47,029 bases of DNA from Albidovulum sp. (GCA_030837825.1 JAUQYB010000062.1:1-47029), one strand, 5' to 3'; numbered from the stretch's first letter, positions 39,696 to 47,029 are shown. Translations and numbers: made by a program. The notes: generated by a model from the sequence alone, not told the origin.

Positions 39696-39868
39696 CGCCG
39701 CCCGCCGAACGCCCGCCACGACAGCGCCGCGACCATCAGGATGGGGATCAGCCAGGGGCGCAGGTCCGGCGGCAGGGCGATCATCAGCAGCACCGTCACC
39801 GCGCCGAGCAGCACGGCGGCGAGGACGATCAGGGCCACTCGGGCCAAGGTGGGGCGGGGGGCAGGCAC
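39692..39868 (-). CDS. 58-residue two-segment membrane protein beside DUF1638
   Basis: A complete frame from GTG (39868) to TGA (39692) encodes MPAPRPTLAR, a first hydrophobic segment (VALIVLAAVLLGAVTVLLMIAL), a PPDLRP turn, a second hydrophobic segment (WLIPILMVAALSW) and a basic end RAFGGRR. An AAGGA lies about 7 bases before the GTG. The stop overlaps the ATG of DUF1638 (ATGA), which makes a real gene likely. No family is known to me. It lies below normal length cut-offs. Confidence 0.6.
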   Translation of the reverse strand: MPAPRPTLARVALIVLAAVLLGAVTVLLMIALPPDLRPWLIPILMVAALSWRAFGGRR

Positions 39869-39926
39869 GGGACATTCCTTTTCCCCTCAACATGGGGTCC
39901 GTTCCCGGCATTGCAACGGGCCGCCG

Positions 39927-39958
39927 CCCCCCGGGGGGGGGGGGGGCAGCAGCTGCTG
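39927..39958. repeat. C6-G14 homopolymer tract followed by a CAGCAGCTGCTG palindrome
   Basis: Six C (39927-39932) are followed by fourteen G (39933-39946) and then the 12-bp palindrome CAGCAGCTGCTG (39947-39958). It lies 10 bases downstream of the corrinoid gene stop, between it and the small membrane protein gene. The C6/G6 part can form a strong hairpin on either strand. A run of 14 G is a site of replication slippage and of sequencing error. Confidence 0.85.
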
Positions 39959-39967
39959 GCGTCCGGC

Positions 39968-40669
39968 TCAGCCGGCCGCGAGCTTGTTGTGCTTGCGGGA
40001 GATGAAGTCCTTCGCGGTCTGCACCGCCACCGCCGCGTCGCGGCAGTAGGCGTCCGCACCGATCGCCCGGCCGAACTCCTCGTTCAGCGGCGCGCCGCCG
40101 ACCAGCACGATGTAGTTCTCGCGCAGGCCCTTTTCCTTCATCGTGTCGATCACGACCTTCATGTAGGGCATCGTCGTGGTCAGCAGCGCCGACATGCCGA
40201 GGATGTCGGCCTCTTCCTTCTCCAGCGCCTCGAGGTATTTCTCGACCGGGTTGTTGATGCCGAGATCGACCACCTCGAAACCCGCACCCTCCATCATCAT
40301 GCCGACGAGGTTCTTGCCGATGTCATGGATGTCGCCCTTGACGGTGCCGATCACCATCTTGCCGACCTTCGGCGCGCCGGTTTCGGCGAGAAGCGGCTTG
40401 AGGATCGCCATCCCGGCCTTCATCGCGTTGGCGGCCAGCAGCACCTCGGGCACGAACAGGATGCCGTCGCGGAAGTCGGCGCCGACGATGGTCATGCCGG
40501 CGACAAGCGCCTTGGTCAGCACATCGTAGGGCGTCCAGCCGCGGTCCAGAAGGATGCGCACGCCCTCCTCGATCTCTTCCCTGAGACCGTCATAGAGGTC
40601 GTCGTGCATCTGCAGCACAAGCTCCTCGTCGTCGAGTTCGCTGAGGATGATGTCGTCTTCGTCGGCCAT
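39968..40669 (-). CDS. corrinoid (cobalamin-binding) protein, MetH/MtbC-like
   Basis: The 233-residue protein has a helical cap (about 15-95: GLREEIEEGVRILLDRGWTPYDVLTKALVAGM, FVPEVLLAANAMKAGM) and a B12-binding Rossmann domain with the base-off motif Asp113-x-His115-x-x-Gly118 in GTVKGDIHDIGKNLVGMMMEGAGFEVVDLG, then SALLTTTMPYMKVVI and VLVGGAPLNEEF. It carries a methyl-cobamide between methyltransferases. Known uses are the cobalamin part of a multi-part methionine synthase and the carrier for MttB-type enzymes. It is encoded upstream of DUF1638, and the homocysteine methyltransferase gene lies nearby on the same strand, separated by the radical SAM gene. RBS GGAG is visible. Confidence 0.93.
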   Translation of the reverse strand: MADEDDIILSELDDEELVLQMHDDLYDGLREEIEEGVRILLDRGWTPYDVLTKALVAGMTIVGADFRDGILFVPEVLLAANAMKAGMAILKPLLAETGAPKVGKMVIGTVKGDIHDIGKNLVGMMMEGAGFEVVDLGINNPVEKYLEALEKEEADILGMSALLTTTMPYMKVVIDTMKEKGLRENYIVLVGGAPLNEEFGRAIGADAYCRDAAVAVQTAKDFISRKHNKLAAG

Positions 40670-40805
40670 TGCGTGTCTCCTGACGGTCGTTGTCCCGTTA
40701 TTGCGGCGAGAGCGGCCGGTTCACTTGGCGAATTGCGACATCGGCCGGACCTGCGGCGACGCCGGGCACCGTCAGGGCGCCCCGGACCGCCGGATCTTGC
40801 CAAAT

Positions 40806-40820
40806 GTTCTCTTTATGTTC
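40806..40820 (+). promoter_or_regulatory. LexA box GTTC-N7-GTTC upstream of the radical SAM gene
   Basis: The sequence GTTC-TCTTTAT-GTTC exactly fits the direct-repeat LexA operator of alphaproteobacteria (GTTC-N7-GTTC). It lies 13 bases upstream of the start codon used here and overlaps an alternative ATG at 40815. SOS control is inferred from motif match and position. Confidence 0.75.
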
Positions 40821-40832
40821 TATCCTCATCCA

Positions 40833-41915
40833 ATGCCTCTCCCGCCCCCCGATCCCTTCCTGCGCCTGCGTGCCCGCGGTGCCTCGACCAACGACCCGGG
40901 CCGGTTCGAACCCTATCGCCGCGCCGCCGAAAGCGACGGCTGGGACCTGCCGGAGGAGGAGCGTCTGCTCAGGACCGAGGTCAGCGAGGAGCGCCCGCGC
41001 TCGGTTCTGAACCCCGTCGCTTCGCCCGACGTCGGCTTCGACCGCTCGGTCAATCCCTACCGCGGCTGCGAACACGGCTGCATCTACTGCTTCGCCCGGC
41101 CGACGCACGGCTACCTCGGCCTTTCCGCCGGGCTCGACTTCGAGACCCGGCTGGTCGCCCGCCCCACGGCCCCGGCGGTGCTCGCCCGCGAGATCGCGCG
41201 CAAGTCCTATGTCTGCGCCCCGATCGCCTTCGGCACCAACACCGACCCCTACCAGCCGATCGAGGCGCGCTACCGGATCATGCGGGCGATCCTCGGGCTC
41301 CTTTCCGACTGGAACCACCCCTGCGGCATCGTCACCAAGGGCACGCTGATCGAACGCGACCTCGACATCCTCGGGCCGATGGCCGCCCGCGGTCTCGTCC
41401 GGGTCGGCATCTCGATCACCACGCTCGACCCCGCCCTCGCACGGCGGCTGGAGCCTCGCGCCCCCGCGCCGGCCCGCCGCCTCGCCACGATCGCGGCCCT
41501 CGCCGCCGCCGGCGTTCCGGTCCGGGTGATGGTGGCGCCGCTCATTCCCGTCCTTACCGACCCCGAGCTCGAGCGCATTCTCGAGGCCGCGCGCGACGCC
41601 GGCGCGTGGGCGGCAAGCTGGATCCTCCTGCGCCTGCCGCACGAGGTGGCGCCGCTCTTCCGCGACTGGCTCGACCGCCACGAGCCCGGCCGCGCCGCCC
41701 ATGTGATGGCGCGGCTGACCGAGATGCGGGGCGGCAGGGACTACGATTCCGAATGGGGCACGCGGATGACCGGCGAGGGCGTCCATGCCGACCTCCTCGC
41801 CCGCCGCTTCGCCGTCGCCGCCCGCCGGCTCGGCCTCGACAGGCCTCTTCCGCCCGCCGACACGACGCGCTTCGCGCCGCCGCAGCGGCCGGGCGACCAG
41901 CTCTCGCTCTTCTGA
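40833..41915 (+). CDS. PA0069/SPL-like radical SAM protein
   Basis: The 360-residue protein has the radical SAM cluster C-x3-C-x2-C as Cys79, Cys83 and Cys86 in YRGCEHGCIYCFARPTHGYLG. The core continues with FETRLVARP, the AFGTNTDPYQPIEARYRIMRAIL segment and ITTLDPALARRLEPRAPAPARRL; the C-terminus (TRFAPPQRPGDQLSLF) is the common end of this group. The family is related to spore photoproduct lyase; the reaction of PA0069-type members is not known. The LexA box just upstream hints at a DNA-damage role. I use the ATG at 40833; the ATG at 40815 overlaps the LexA box. It sits between the corrinoid and homocysteine methyltransferase genes but on the opposite strand. Confidence 0.88.
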   Translation: MPLPPPDPFLRLRARGASTNDPGRFEPYRRAAESDGWDLPEEERLLRTEVSEERPRSVLNPVASPDVGFDRSVNPYRGCEHGCIYCFARPTHGYLGLSAGLDFETRLVARPTAPAVLAREIARKSYVCAPIAFGTNTDPYQPIEARYRIMRAILGLLSDWNHPCGIVTKGTLIERDLDILGPMAARGLVRVGISITTLDPALARRLEPRAPAPARRLATIAALAAAGVPVRVMVAPLIPVLTDPELERILEAARDAGAWAASWILLRLPHEVAPLFRDWLDRHEPGRAAHVMARLTEMRGGRDYDSEWGTRMTGEGVHADLLARRFAVAARRLGLDRPLPPADTTRFAPPQRPGDQLSLF

Positions 41916-42057
41916 GCGGCGCCTCGTCGTTGCCCAAATCCCCCGGGACGTCGCCGCCAGACGGCGACGAAGGGGAGCGCGACGAAAGCTCCGGCGACCC
42001 CTTTCGCACGCGGAACGCCCGGCACATGGCCGGGCCGGGGGCGCCCCCTCTGCCGCC

Positions 42058-43071
42058 TCAGCCGCGCCGGCGGCCGCGGCGTTCGCGCGCAGCACCGGCA
42101 TCCTCGCCGGTTCCGTCCGAGGCCGAGGAGAAGCCGCCGAGCCGGGCCGCGATCTCGTCGAGCGTCGGCCGCGGGCCCTTCGGCCGGGTCTCGAGCGCGG
42201 TCCGCATCGCCCGCAGGTGCTCGGCCATCGTGCCGCAGCAGCCGCCGATGATCCGCGCGCCGGCGTCACGGGCGAGGACCGCGTATTCCGCCATCAGGTC
42301 CGGCGTGCCGTCATAGTGGATGTGCCCGTCGTGATACTTCGGGATCCCGGCATTGCCCTTGGCGATCACCGGCCGTTCCGGCCCCGCCGCGACGAAGCCG
42401 AGCACGGTGCGCAGAAGATCGGCCGCGCCGACCCCGCAGTTGGCACCGAAGGCGATCGGCGGGTGCGCCAGCCGGTCGACCAGCGCCACCATCTGCGCCG
42501 AGGTGACGCCCATCATCGTCCGCCCCGCGGTGTCGAAGCTCATCGTGCCGCACCAGGGCATCCCCGCCTTGGCGCAGCCCTCCGACGCCGCCCTGAACTC
42601 CTCGGGCGAGGAAATCGTCTCGACCCAGAGCACGTCGGCGCCGCCCTCCTTCAGCCCCTCGGCCTGTTCATGGAACATCTCGACGGCCCGTTCGTGGGTC
42701 AGCGCGCCCATCGGCGCCATGATCTCCCCCGTGGGGCCCATAGAGCCCGCCACCACCACCGGCCGGCCCGCCGCGTCGGCGACATCGCGGCCAAGCGCCG
42801 CCCCGATCCGGTTCAGCTCGCGCACCCGCCCTTGCGCATTGTGCAGCTTCAGCCGGCTGGCGTTGCCCCCGAAGGTGTTGGTCAGGAAGATGTCGGACCC
42901 GGCCTCGGCCGCGCTGCGATAGAGCGCGCGGATGTTGTCGGGCTTGTCGGTGTTCCAAAGCTCCGGCGCCTCGCCCGCGGTCAGACCCATGGTGAACAGG
43001 TTGGTGCCGGTCGCGCCATCGGCCATCAGCCAGTCGCGCTCGTCCAGAAGCCGGGAAAGGAGGTCGCTCAT
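42058..43071 (-). CDS. homocysteine S-methyltransferase (BHMT/MetH N-terminal type)
   Basis: The 337-residue zinc enzyme has MADGATGTNLFTMGL, SDIFLTNTFGGNASRLK, the AGSMGPTGEIM motif and the three zinc Cys: Cys212 in GANCGVG and Cys278-Cys279 in GGCCGTMAEHL. It methylates homocysteine to methionine. Annotation pipelines often call it betaine-homocysteine methyltransferase, but in Rhodobacterales this protein is likely to be the homocysteine module of a split MetH, working with the corrinoid protein nearby (inferred; reported for Phaeobacter as I recall). Residues beyond about 310 are a low-complexity Ser/Arg-rich tail. I start at ATG 43071; ATG 43092 is an alternative. Confidence 0.9.
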   Translation of the reverse strand: MSDLLSRLLDERDWLMADGATGTNLFTMGLTAGEAPELWNTDKPDNIRALYRSAAEAGSDIFLTNTFGGNASRLKLHNAQGRVRELNRIGAALGRDVADAAGRPVVVAGSMGPTGEIMAPMGALTHERAVEMFHEQAEGLKEGGADVLWVETISSPEEFRAASEGCAKAGMPWCGTMSFDTAGRTMMGVTSAQMVALVDRLAHPPIAFGANCGVGAADLLRTVLGFVAAGPERPVIAKGNAGIPKYHDGHIHYDGTPDLMAEYAVLARDAGARIIGGCCGTMAEHLRAMRTALETRPKGPRPTLDEIAARLGGFSSASDGTGEDAGAARERRGRRRG

Positions 43072-43398
43072 CGTCAAATGCCTTTCGTCCATGCGCAATC
43101 GGGGCCAGCGCGGCCCCGTCGGACCGATGTGCCATGCGGCCGCGCATTTTTCAAACCGATCTTCCTCACGATGATCGTGAGGCCGGTTCAAGCGGGGCGC
43201 CGGGCCCCCGGTCGCGCCCCACGCGCGGCGCGAAGCGGGCGGTCGCCCCGGCGCCGATGCGGCGGGCGCATGACGCGTCCCCGGCGCGATCGCCCCCCCC
43301 CGGGGGACATGCCGCCCGGCGGATACGCGGGGCGGGATACGCGGGATGGATCGCCTGACCGGCCCCGGCCCGCGGCTTCGGGGTTGCCCGGACAGCCG
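43072..43398. other. 327-base gap upstream of the homocysteine methyltransferase gene
   Basis: No gene is seen here; the open frames are Arg/Pro-rich shadows. The part near 43154-43188 holds the inverted repeat described separately. A partial direct repeat GGATACGCGGGGCGGGATACGCGGG lies at about 43321-43345 in essence as two GGATACGCGGG copies. The region ends at the stop of the MprF-like gene. Confidence 0.45.
43154..43188. promoter_or_regulatory. inverted repeat upstream of the homocysteine methyltransferase gene
   Basis: A perfect 8-bp inverted repeat CCTCACGA-TGA-TCGTGAGG (43164-43182) is flanked by AACCG (43154-43158) and CGGTT (43184-43188), which can extend the symmetry. It lies about 95-115 bases before the start codon, upstream of a possible minus-strand -35 TTGAAA. 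It may be an operator, or a leader hairpin if transcription starts upstream. It does not match riboswitch cores I know. Confidence 0.45.
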
Positions 43399-45576
43399 TC
43401 AGGCAGCCTCGCGCGGCGCCGCGTCCCCGGCCGGGCTGCGAATGCCGGGAGCCCTGCCGGGAACGTCCCCGCCGAGGGCAGGGGGTGGGGCCTGGGGGGT
43501 GGCCGGAGCCGCGACCATGGGCGCGGCCAAAGACGCGAAGGGGGGTGCCGCCAGGGGCGCAGGCAGCGACTCCTGCGCCGGCACGGCCGGCAGCCCGGAC
43601 GGCAGCACGGCCGGCAGCATGGGCAGGGGGCCGGGCCGGTGCACCGCGCGCAGGATGTCGGCGAGGGCGAGCCCCAGCGCCGGCCATGACGGCGCGGCGA
43701 TGTAGAGCGTCTCGGCCCGTGGCGCGAAGGCCGACTTGAACCGGGCCAGGCCCTCGGCGCCGCCGAGGCGCAGGAACAGCCGCCGCGCCGGTCCGCAGCG
43801 GGGCGGGCAGGGCAGGGCCGCGAGCGAAACCCGGCCGACGCCGGCACCCGCCGCATCGCCGGTGGCGCGCGCGACGAGCGCGTGCATGGTGCCGTCGGGC
43901 GCGCCCGCGTCCCAGCGCATCAGGTCCAGCACCCATTCCGCCCCGCCTTCGTGGAAGGTCGCGAAGGCCACGATCCGGCCGCCGGCGCGGGCAAGCCAGA
44001 CCCGTTGCGCCCCGACATAGAAGGGCGCGAAGCGGCCCATCGAAAAGCCACGCTCGCCGCCGCGCGCCGCGGCCCAGCGTGCCGCGATAGCCGCCATCTC
44101 GGCCAGCGGCAGGGCGCTGCCCGGCGCCGCCGGCTCGACGGTGATCCCGGCCTCGGCGGCCTTGCGGAGCTTGCGCCGCAACCCCGCGAACGCCGGCCCG
44201 GAAAATCCCGCGGTCCGGGACGGCGCCACCACCTGCTCCCGGGCAACGGGCCGGACCGCCCAGCCCAGCCGCCGCGCCGCCGCGGCGGTGCGCGCAGAGC
44301 ACTTGTAGAGGCAGGGCACGCGGTCCTCGGCCCGCGCCGCGGCGGCAAGATCGGCAATCAGCAGCGCAGCACCCGCCGTCCCCGCGACGGGATCAAAGAG
44401 CGCCGCCAGCGCCTGCCCCCCGCGGCCCACGACCCAGCCGTCGCGCCCCTGCCGCGCCGCAAGCAGGTGGTGCTCGCCCTGCCGCAGAAGGCCGCATTCG
44501 GCCCGTGCGGCGCCCGCGATCAGGTGCCCGGCCTCGGCAAAGGCCGGGACGGTGGCGGGGAGGAGCAGGGGCGCGCCCGCCGGCGACAGGCGGCCCCGCG
44601 CGTGCCGCGATGGACCTCCCCGCCGCTGCGGAAGCGGACCGCGCGCCAGGGCCGCGATCGCGACAAGCGCGGGGCAGACGAAATACACGATCCGGAAGGC
44701 GAGGATGGCGGCAAGAAGCCCGTCCGGGGACGTGGCGGGCAGGAACGTCATGAGGGCCAGGTCGAAGGGACCGAGCCCGCCCGGCGTGGCGAGGATCAGC
44801 CCGGCCCCGAGCGCCACCGCATAGGCCGCGGCGACCTCGGCGGGCGCCGGCGCGGCGCCCTCGGGCAACAGGAACCACAGCGCGAGCGCCGCGGCAGAGG
44901 TGTCGATCGTGGCATAGACCAGAAGCCGCGCCAGTGCCGGCAGCGGCGGCAGGGCCAGGCTGCGCCCCTTGATGCGGATCTGCGGAGAAACGAGGCTCAG
45001 CCCCGCGCCCGCCGCCGCGAGGAGAAGCACCGACGCCGCGGCCGCCGCGACACCGGGGGCGCCGAGCGGCCCTTCGGGCCGGAGCGCCACGAGCATCGCC
45101 GCCGTCACCACCGACCAGGCGATGAGGAACCAGACCGTGACCGACGCCGTCACCCGAAGCGCCTGCCACAGCGACAGCCCCGGCAGCATCCGCCAGCGCG
45201 CCAGCGCCCCGGTGACGAGGCCGAATCCCGCAGCCTGCGACAGCGCGATCGCGGTCATCCCCGATCGCCGCGCCGCCCTGTCCGGGATGCCGGTGCGGAG
45301 ATAGCGGTGGATCACCGCGTCATACCGCCCGAGCGCGAGAAAGCTCACCGCCGTCGCGGCGGCGGCACAAAGCCATTGCACCGGAGCGATCTGCGCCACC
45401 GCGTCCCGCACTGCACCGGGATCGACCGCCCGGAACCGCTCGCGCATCAGCACCGCCGCCAGCACGACCGCCAGCAATGGCAGCGCCTGCCTGAGGACGA
45501 GCGGCGCCAGCCGCGGCCGGTCCCGCCCGGATGCCAGCGCCATCGCCCCGGTCCTGCCGCCCCGCCATCCTGCCAT
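43399..45576 (-). CDS. MprF-like protein (integral flippase part plus LPG-synthase-type GNAT domain)
   Basis: The 725-residue protein has an N-terminal membrane part with about eight hydrophobic segments (from LRQALPLLAVVLAAVLMRERF to FRIVYFVCPALVAIAAL, residues 29-310) and a soluble domain (about 345-650) of the DUF2156/LPG-synthase C type, with KLRKAAEAGITVEPA, FSMGRFAPFYVGAQRVWLARAGGRIVAFATFH and a GLARFKSAFAP-like end. MprF proteins add lysine or other amino acids to phosphatidylglycerol; related ones make ornithine-type lipids, so the product is uncertain. The last 75 residues are Pro/Ala-rich. The ATG 45576 follows GGAGGGCGGG. No operon partner is seen. Confidence 0.8.
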   Translation of the reverse strand: MAGWRGGRTGAMALASGRDRPRLAPLVLRQALPLLAVVLAAVLMRERFRAVDPGAVRDAVAQIAPVQWLCAAAATAVSFLALGRYDAVIHRYLRTGIPDRAARRSGMTAIALSQAAGFGLVTGALARWRMLPGLSLWQALRVTASVTVWFLIAWSVVTAAMLVALRPEGPLGAPGVAAAAASVLLLAAAGAGLSLVSPQIRIKGRSLALPPLPALARLLVYATIDTSAAALALWFLLPEGAAPAPAEVAAAYAVALGAGLILATPGGLGPFDLALMTFLPATSPDGLLAAILAFRIVYFVCPALVAIAALARGPLPQRRGGPSRHARGRLSPAGAPLLLPATVPAFAEAGHLIAGAARAECGLLRQGEHHLLAARQGRDGWVVGRGGQALAALFDPVAGTAGAALLIADLAAAARAEDRVPCLYKCSARTAAAARRLGWAVRPVAREQVVAPSRTAGFSGPAFAGLRRKLRKAAEAGITVEPAAPGSALPLAEMAAIAARWAAARGGERGFSMGRFAPFYVGAQRVWLARAGGRIVAFATFHEGGAEWVLDLMRWDAGAPDGTMHALVARATGDAAGAGVGRVSLAALPCPPRCGPARRLFLRLGGAEGLARFKSAFAPRAETLYIAAPSWPALGLALADILRAVHRPGPLPMLPAVLPSGLPAVPAQESLPAPLAAPPFASLAAPMVAAPATPQAPPPALGGDVPGRAPGIRSPAGDAAPREAA

Positions 45577-45676
45577 CCCGCCCTCCGCCGCGAACCGGCA
45601 TCCGGTCTAGGGGCAGGGGGGTTCACATCGGCTTAACGGCGGCCCGGTGCGGAAGCGGGCATGCGCGCGGGCGGCG

Positions 45677-45991
45677 TCAGGCCTCGTTCATGATCTGGCG
45701 CTTGGCCTCGGCCATCAGTTCCGACATCTTCGCCCGGATCGTCATCTCGTCGGCCCTCTGGCCGAGGTCGGCGGCGAGCTTGCGGTAGACGTCCTCCTCG
45801 CCCGCCTCCTGGAAGTCGGCCGCGATCACCTCCCTGGCATAGGCATCCGCCTCGGCGGCGTTCTTGCCGAGAAGCCCGGCCGCCCAGAGGCCGACAAGCT
45901 TGTTGCGCCGCGCCTCGGCCCGGAACTTCAGTTCCTCGTCATGGGCGAATTTGTTCTCGAAGGCATTCTCGCGATCGTCGAAGGTGGTCAT
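45677..45991 (-). CDS. F1Fo-ATPase zeta inhibitor subunit (DUF1476)
   Basis: The 104-residue helical protein begins MTTFDDRENAFENKFAHDEELKFRAEARRNKLVGLWAAGLLG, the hallmark of the zeta subunit known from Paracoccus denitrificans, which inhibits reverse ATP hydrolysis by the F1Fo complex. The rest (AYAREVIAADFQEAGEEDVYRKLAADLG and the KMSELMAEAKRQIM end) matches the family. I start at ATG 45991; the longer frame gives a non-conserved extension. It is divergent from purC, the usual context in alphaproteobacteria, so the 222-base gap should hold both promoters. Confidence 0.9.
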   Translation of the reverse strand: MTTFDDRENAFENKFAHDEELKFRAEARRNKLVGLWAAGLLGKNAAEADAYAREVIAADFQEAGEEDVYRKLAADLGQRADEMTIRAKMSELMAEAKRQIMNEA

Positions 45992-46168
45992 CGGGGCCCC
46001 CGTCTGCATGGTTGCGTTGCCCCCATATGCCCGCCGTGCCCCGGCTTCGCAAGCCCTCTGCAAGCCCTCCGCATGCGCTCCACATCCGCCCCGAGGGCCT
46101 CCGCCCCGGCTTTGGCTTGCGACAGGGGATGCCTTGGCCTATAGGCGGCTGAGACACGCGGGGCCTGC

Positions 46169-46204
46169 GCGCCCCGATCCGCGCCCCGACCCGCGCCCCC
46201 GAAC
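46169..46204. repeat. 12-bp tandem repeat before purC
   Basis: Three near copies of a 12-bp unit (GCGCCCCGATCC, GCGCCCCGACCC, GCGCCCCCGAAC) run head to tail up to 10 bases before the purC start codon. The last one leads into CGGAG, the probable ribosome binding site. It may be simple drift in a GC-rich leader. Confidence 0.6.
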
Positions 46205-46213
46205 GGAGCTTTC

Positions 46214-46975
46214 ATGGCACGCCGCAAGAAAATCTACGAAGGCAAGGCGAAGATCCTCTACGAGGGCCCCGAGCCCGGCACCTTCATCCAGTATTTCAAG
46301 GACGACGCCACCGCCTTCAACGCCCAGAAGAAGGCGACGATCGAGGGCAAGGGCGTGCTCAACAACCGCCTCAGCGAGTTCTTCATGCAGGGGCTGACCA
46401 ACATCGGCATCCCCAACCACTTCATCCGCCGCATCAACATGCGCGAGCAACTGATCCGCCAGGTGGAGATCGTGCCGCTCGAGGTGATCGTCAGGAACTT
46501 CGCCGCCGGCTCGATCTCCAAGCGTCTGGGGATGGAGGAAGGCACCGCCCTGCCGCGCCCGATCGTCGAATACAGCTACAAGAACGACGCGCTCGGCGAC
46601 CCGATGGTCTCCGAGGAATACATCGTCGCCTTCGGTTGGGCCAGCCAGCAGGATCTCGACGACATCGTCAGCCTCGCGCTCAGGGTCAACGACTTCCTTT
46701 CGGGTGTCTTCTACGGCGTCGGCATCAAGCTTGTCGACTTCAAGATCGAGATCGGCCGGATCTGGGACGGCGACTTCATGCGCCTGATCGTCGCCGACGA
46801 GATCAGCCCGGATTCCTGCCGGCTGTGGGACATGAAGACCGGCCAGAAGCTCGACAAGGACGTGTTCCGCCGCGACCTGGGCTCGCTCACCGACGCCTAT
46901 TCCGAGGTCGCCCGCCGGCTCGGCGTGCTGCCGACGCAGGCGACGCACCTGTCGAAGCCGACGCTCATCAACTGA
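46214..46975 (+). CDS. purC: phosphoribosylaminoimidazole-succinocarboxamide synthase
   Basis: The 253-residue SAICAR synthase joins CAIR and aspartate in purine synthesis. The motifs are [48 protein letters not shown], the [23 protein letters not shown] block, VDFKIEIGR and the metal/ATP region [18 protein letters not shown]. Length is normal. The start follows CGGAGCTTTC. purS follows 12 bases later, giving the usual purC-purS arrangement, with purQ expected beyond the window. Confidence 0.97.
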   Translation: MARRKKIYEGKAKILYEGPEPGTFIQYFKDDATAFNAQKKATIEGKGVLNNRLSEFFMQGLTNIGIPNHFIRRINMREQLIRQVEIVPLEVIVRNFAAGSISKRLGMEEGTALPRPIVEYSYKNDALGDPMVSEEYIVAFGWASQQDLDDIVSLALRVNDFLSGVFYGVGIKLVDFKIEIGRIWDGDFMRLIVADEISPDSCRLWDMKTGQKLDKDVFRRDLGSLTDAYSEVARRLGVLPTQATHLSKPTLIN

Positions 46976-46987
46976 AAGGCCCCGACC

Positions 46988-47029
46988 ATGACCGCGCCCC
47001 TGAAAGCCCGCGTCCATGTCATGCTCAAG
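46988..47029 (+). CDS. purS: PurS, FGAM synthase subunit (partial)
   Basis: Only the first 14 codons are in the window: MTAPLKARVHVMLK. The KARVHVMLK start is that of PurS, the small subunit that links PurQ and PurL in FGAM synthase. It lies 12 bases after purC on the same strand, and the gene continues beyond base 47029. Confidence 0.85.
   Translation, partial: MTAPLKARVHVMLK

Noticed and set aside
40815..41915. Alternative start of the radical SAM gene at ATG 40815
   Set aside because: That ATG lies inside the GTTC-N7-GTTC box; the ATG at 40833 leaves the operator upstream of the gene.
39911..42316. 801-codon plus-strand frame across the corrinoid and radical SAM region
   Set aside because: It passes through the reverse strand of the corrinoid gene and a wrong frame of the radical SAM gene.
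43072..43200. SAM-II, SAM/SAH or cobalamin riboswitch before the homocysteine methyltransferase gene
   Set aside because: The hairpin is there, but none of the conserved core sequences of these riboswitches that I can recall is present.
43882..45636. 584-codon plus-strand frame over the MprF-like gene
   Set aside because: Arg/Gln/His-rich shadow frame with no membrane segment; the minus-strand protein has clear topology.

Overview
The window is a GC-rich (about 70 percent) chromosomal segment of an alphaproteobacterium, most likely a member of the Rhodobacteraceae (Rhodobacterales). I infer this from the gene families and their order (aroK-aroB next to a CorC-type protein and xerD; an F1Fo-ATPase zeta-inhibitor gene beside purC-purS), a GTTC-N7-GTTC LexA box, a methionine synthase split into separate proteins, and the hairpin-CCCGGGGTATTT elements at gene ends. 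No phage, insertion sequence, CRISPR array or rRNA operon is visible. Almost all DNA is coding, and the many long antisense ORFs are shadows caused by high GC.

Layout. 1-9 kb: the 3' end of a possible RTX-type protein, a small SnoaL-like protein, a CorC/HlyC-type membrane protein, XerD, a secreted protein of unknown role with a 45-residue membrane peptide ahead of it, divergent aroK-aroB, ssb, a membrane-anchored LuxR-type regulator, and a lytic transglycosylase. 8.5-16.7 kb: a minus-strand run with a monooxygenase-fold protein, a NYN/OST-HTH ribonuclease-like protein, glutathione-dependent formaldehyde dehydrogenase, PEP synthase and a MacAB-type efflux set. 16.7-28.9 kb: an accessory catabolic island. 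It holds a phosphonate-monoester-hydrolase/sulfatase-like enzyme, a YtcJ-type amidohydrolase, two BetI-like TetR regulators each divergent from structural genes with a palindrome in the shared promoter region, a class III aminotransferase, and a tight operon of two FAD oxidoreductases, a GcvT-like protein and a non-pyrrolysine MttB-like methyltransferase. 28.9-31.8 kb: a GtrB/GtrII-like glycosyltransferase pair. 32-39 kb: tRNA-Asn, an MBL hydrolase, an orphan EnvZ-like kinase, tRNA-Ile(CAT), purM-purN, RNase D, a lipoprotein and SufE. 39-43 kb: DUF1638, a small membrane protein, a corrinoid protein, a LexA-box-controlled radical SAM gene and a homocysteine methyltransferase. 43.4-47 kb: an MprF-like protein, the ATPase zeta inhibitor, purC and the start of purS.

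Two parts deserve most attention. The 20-29 kb island looks like an inducible pathway for an N-methylated or quaternary amine: the MttB-like and GcvT-like proteins would handle methyl groups, the FAD enzymes would oxidise the amine, and the BetI-like repressors would sense the substrate. The substrate is not known from sequence. The 39-43 kb region carries two pieces of a multi-part cobalamin methionine synthase (homocysteine module and cobalamin module) on either side of an SOS-type radical SAM gene. The corrinoid protein there is the only visible candidate partner in this window for the MttB-like enzyme. The rest is ordinary chromosomal housekeeping.
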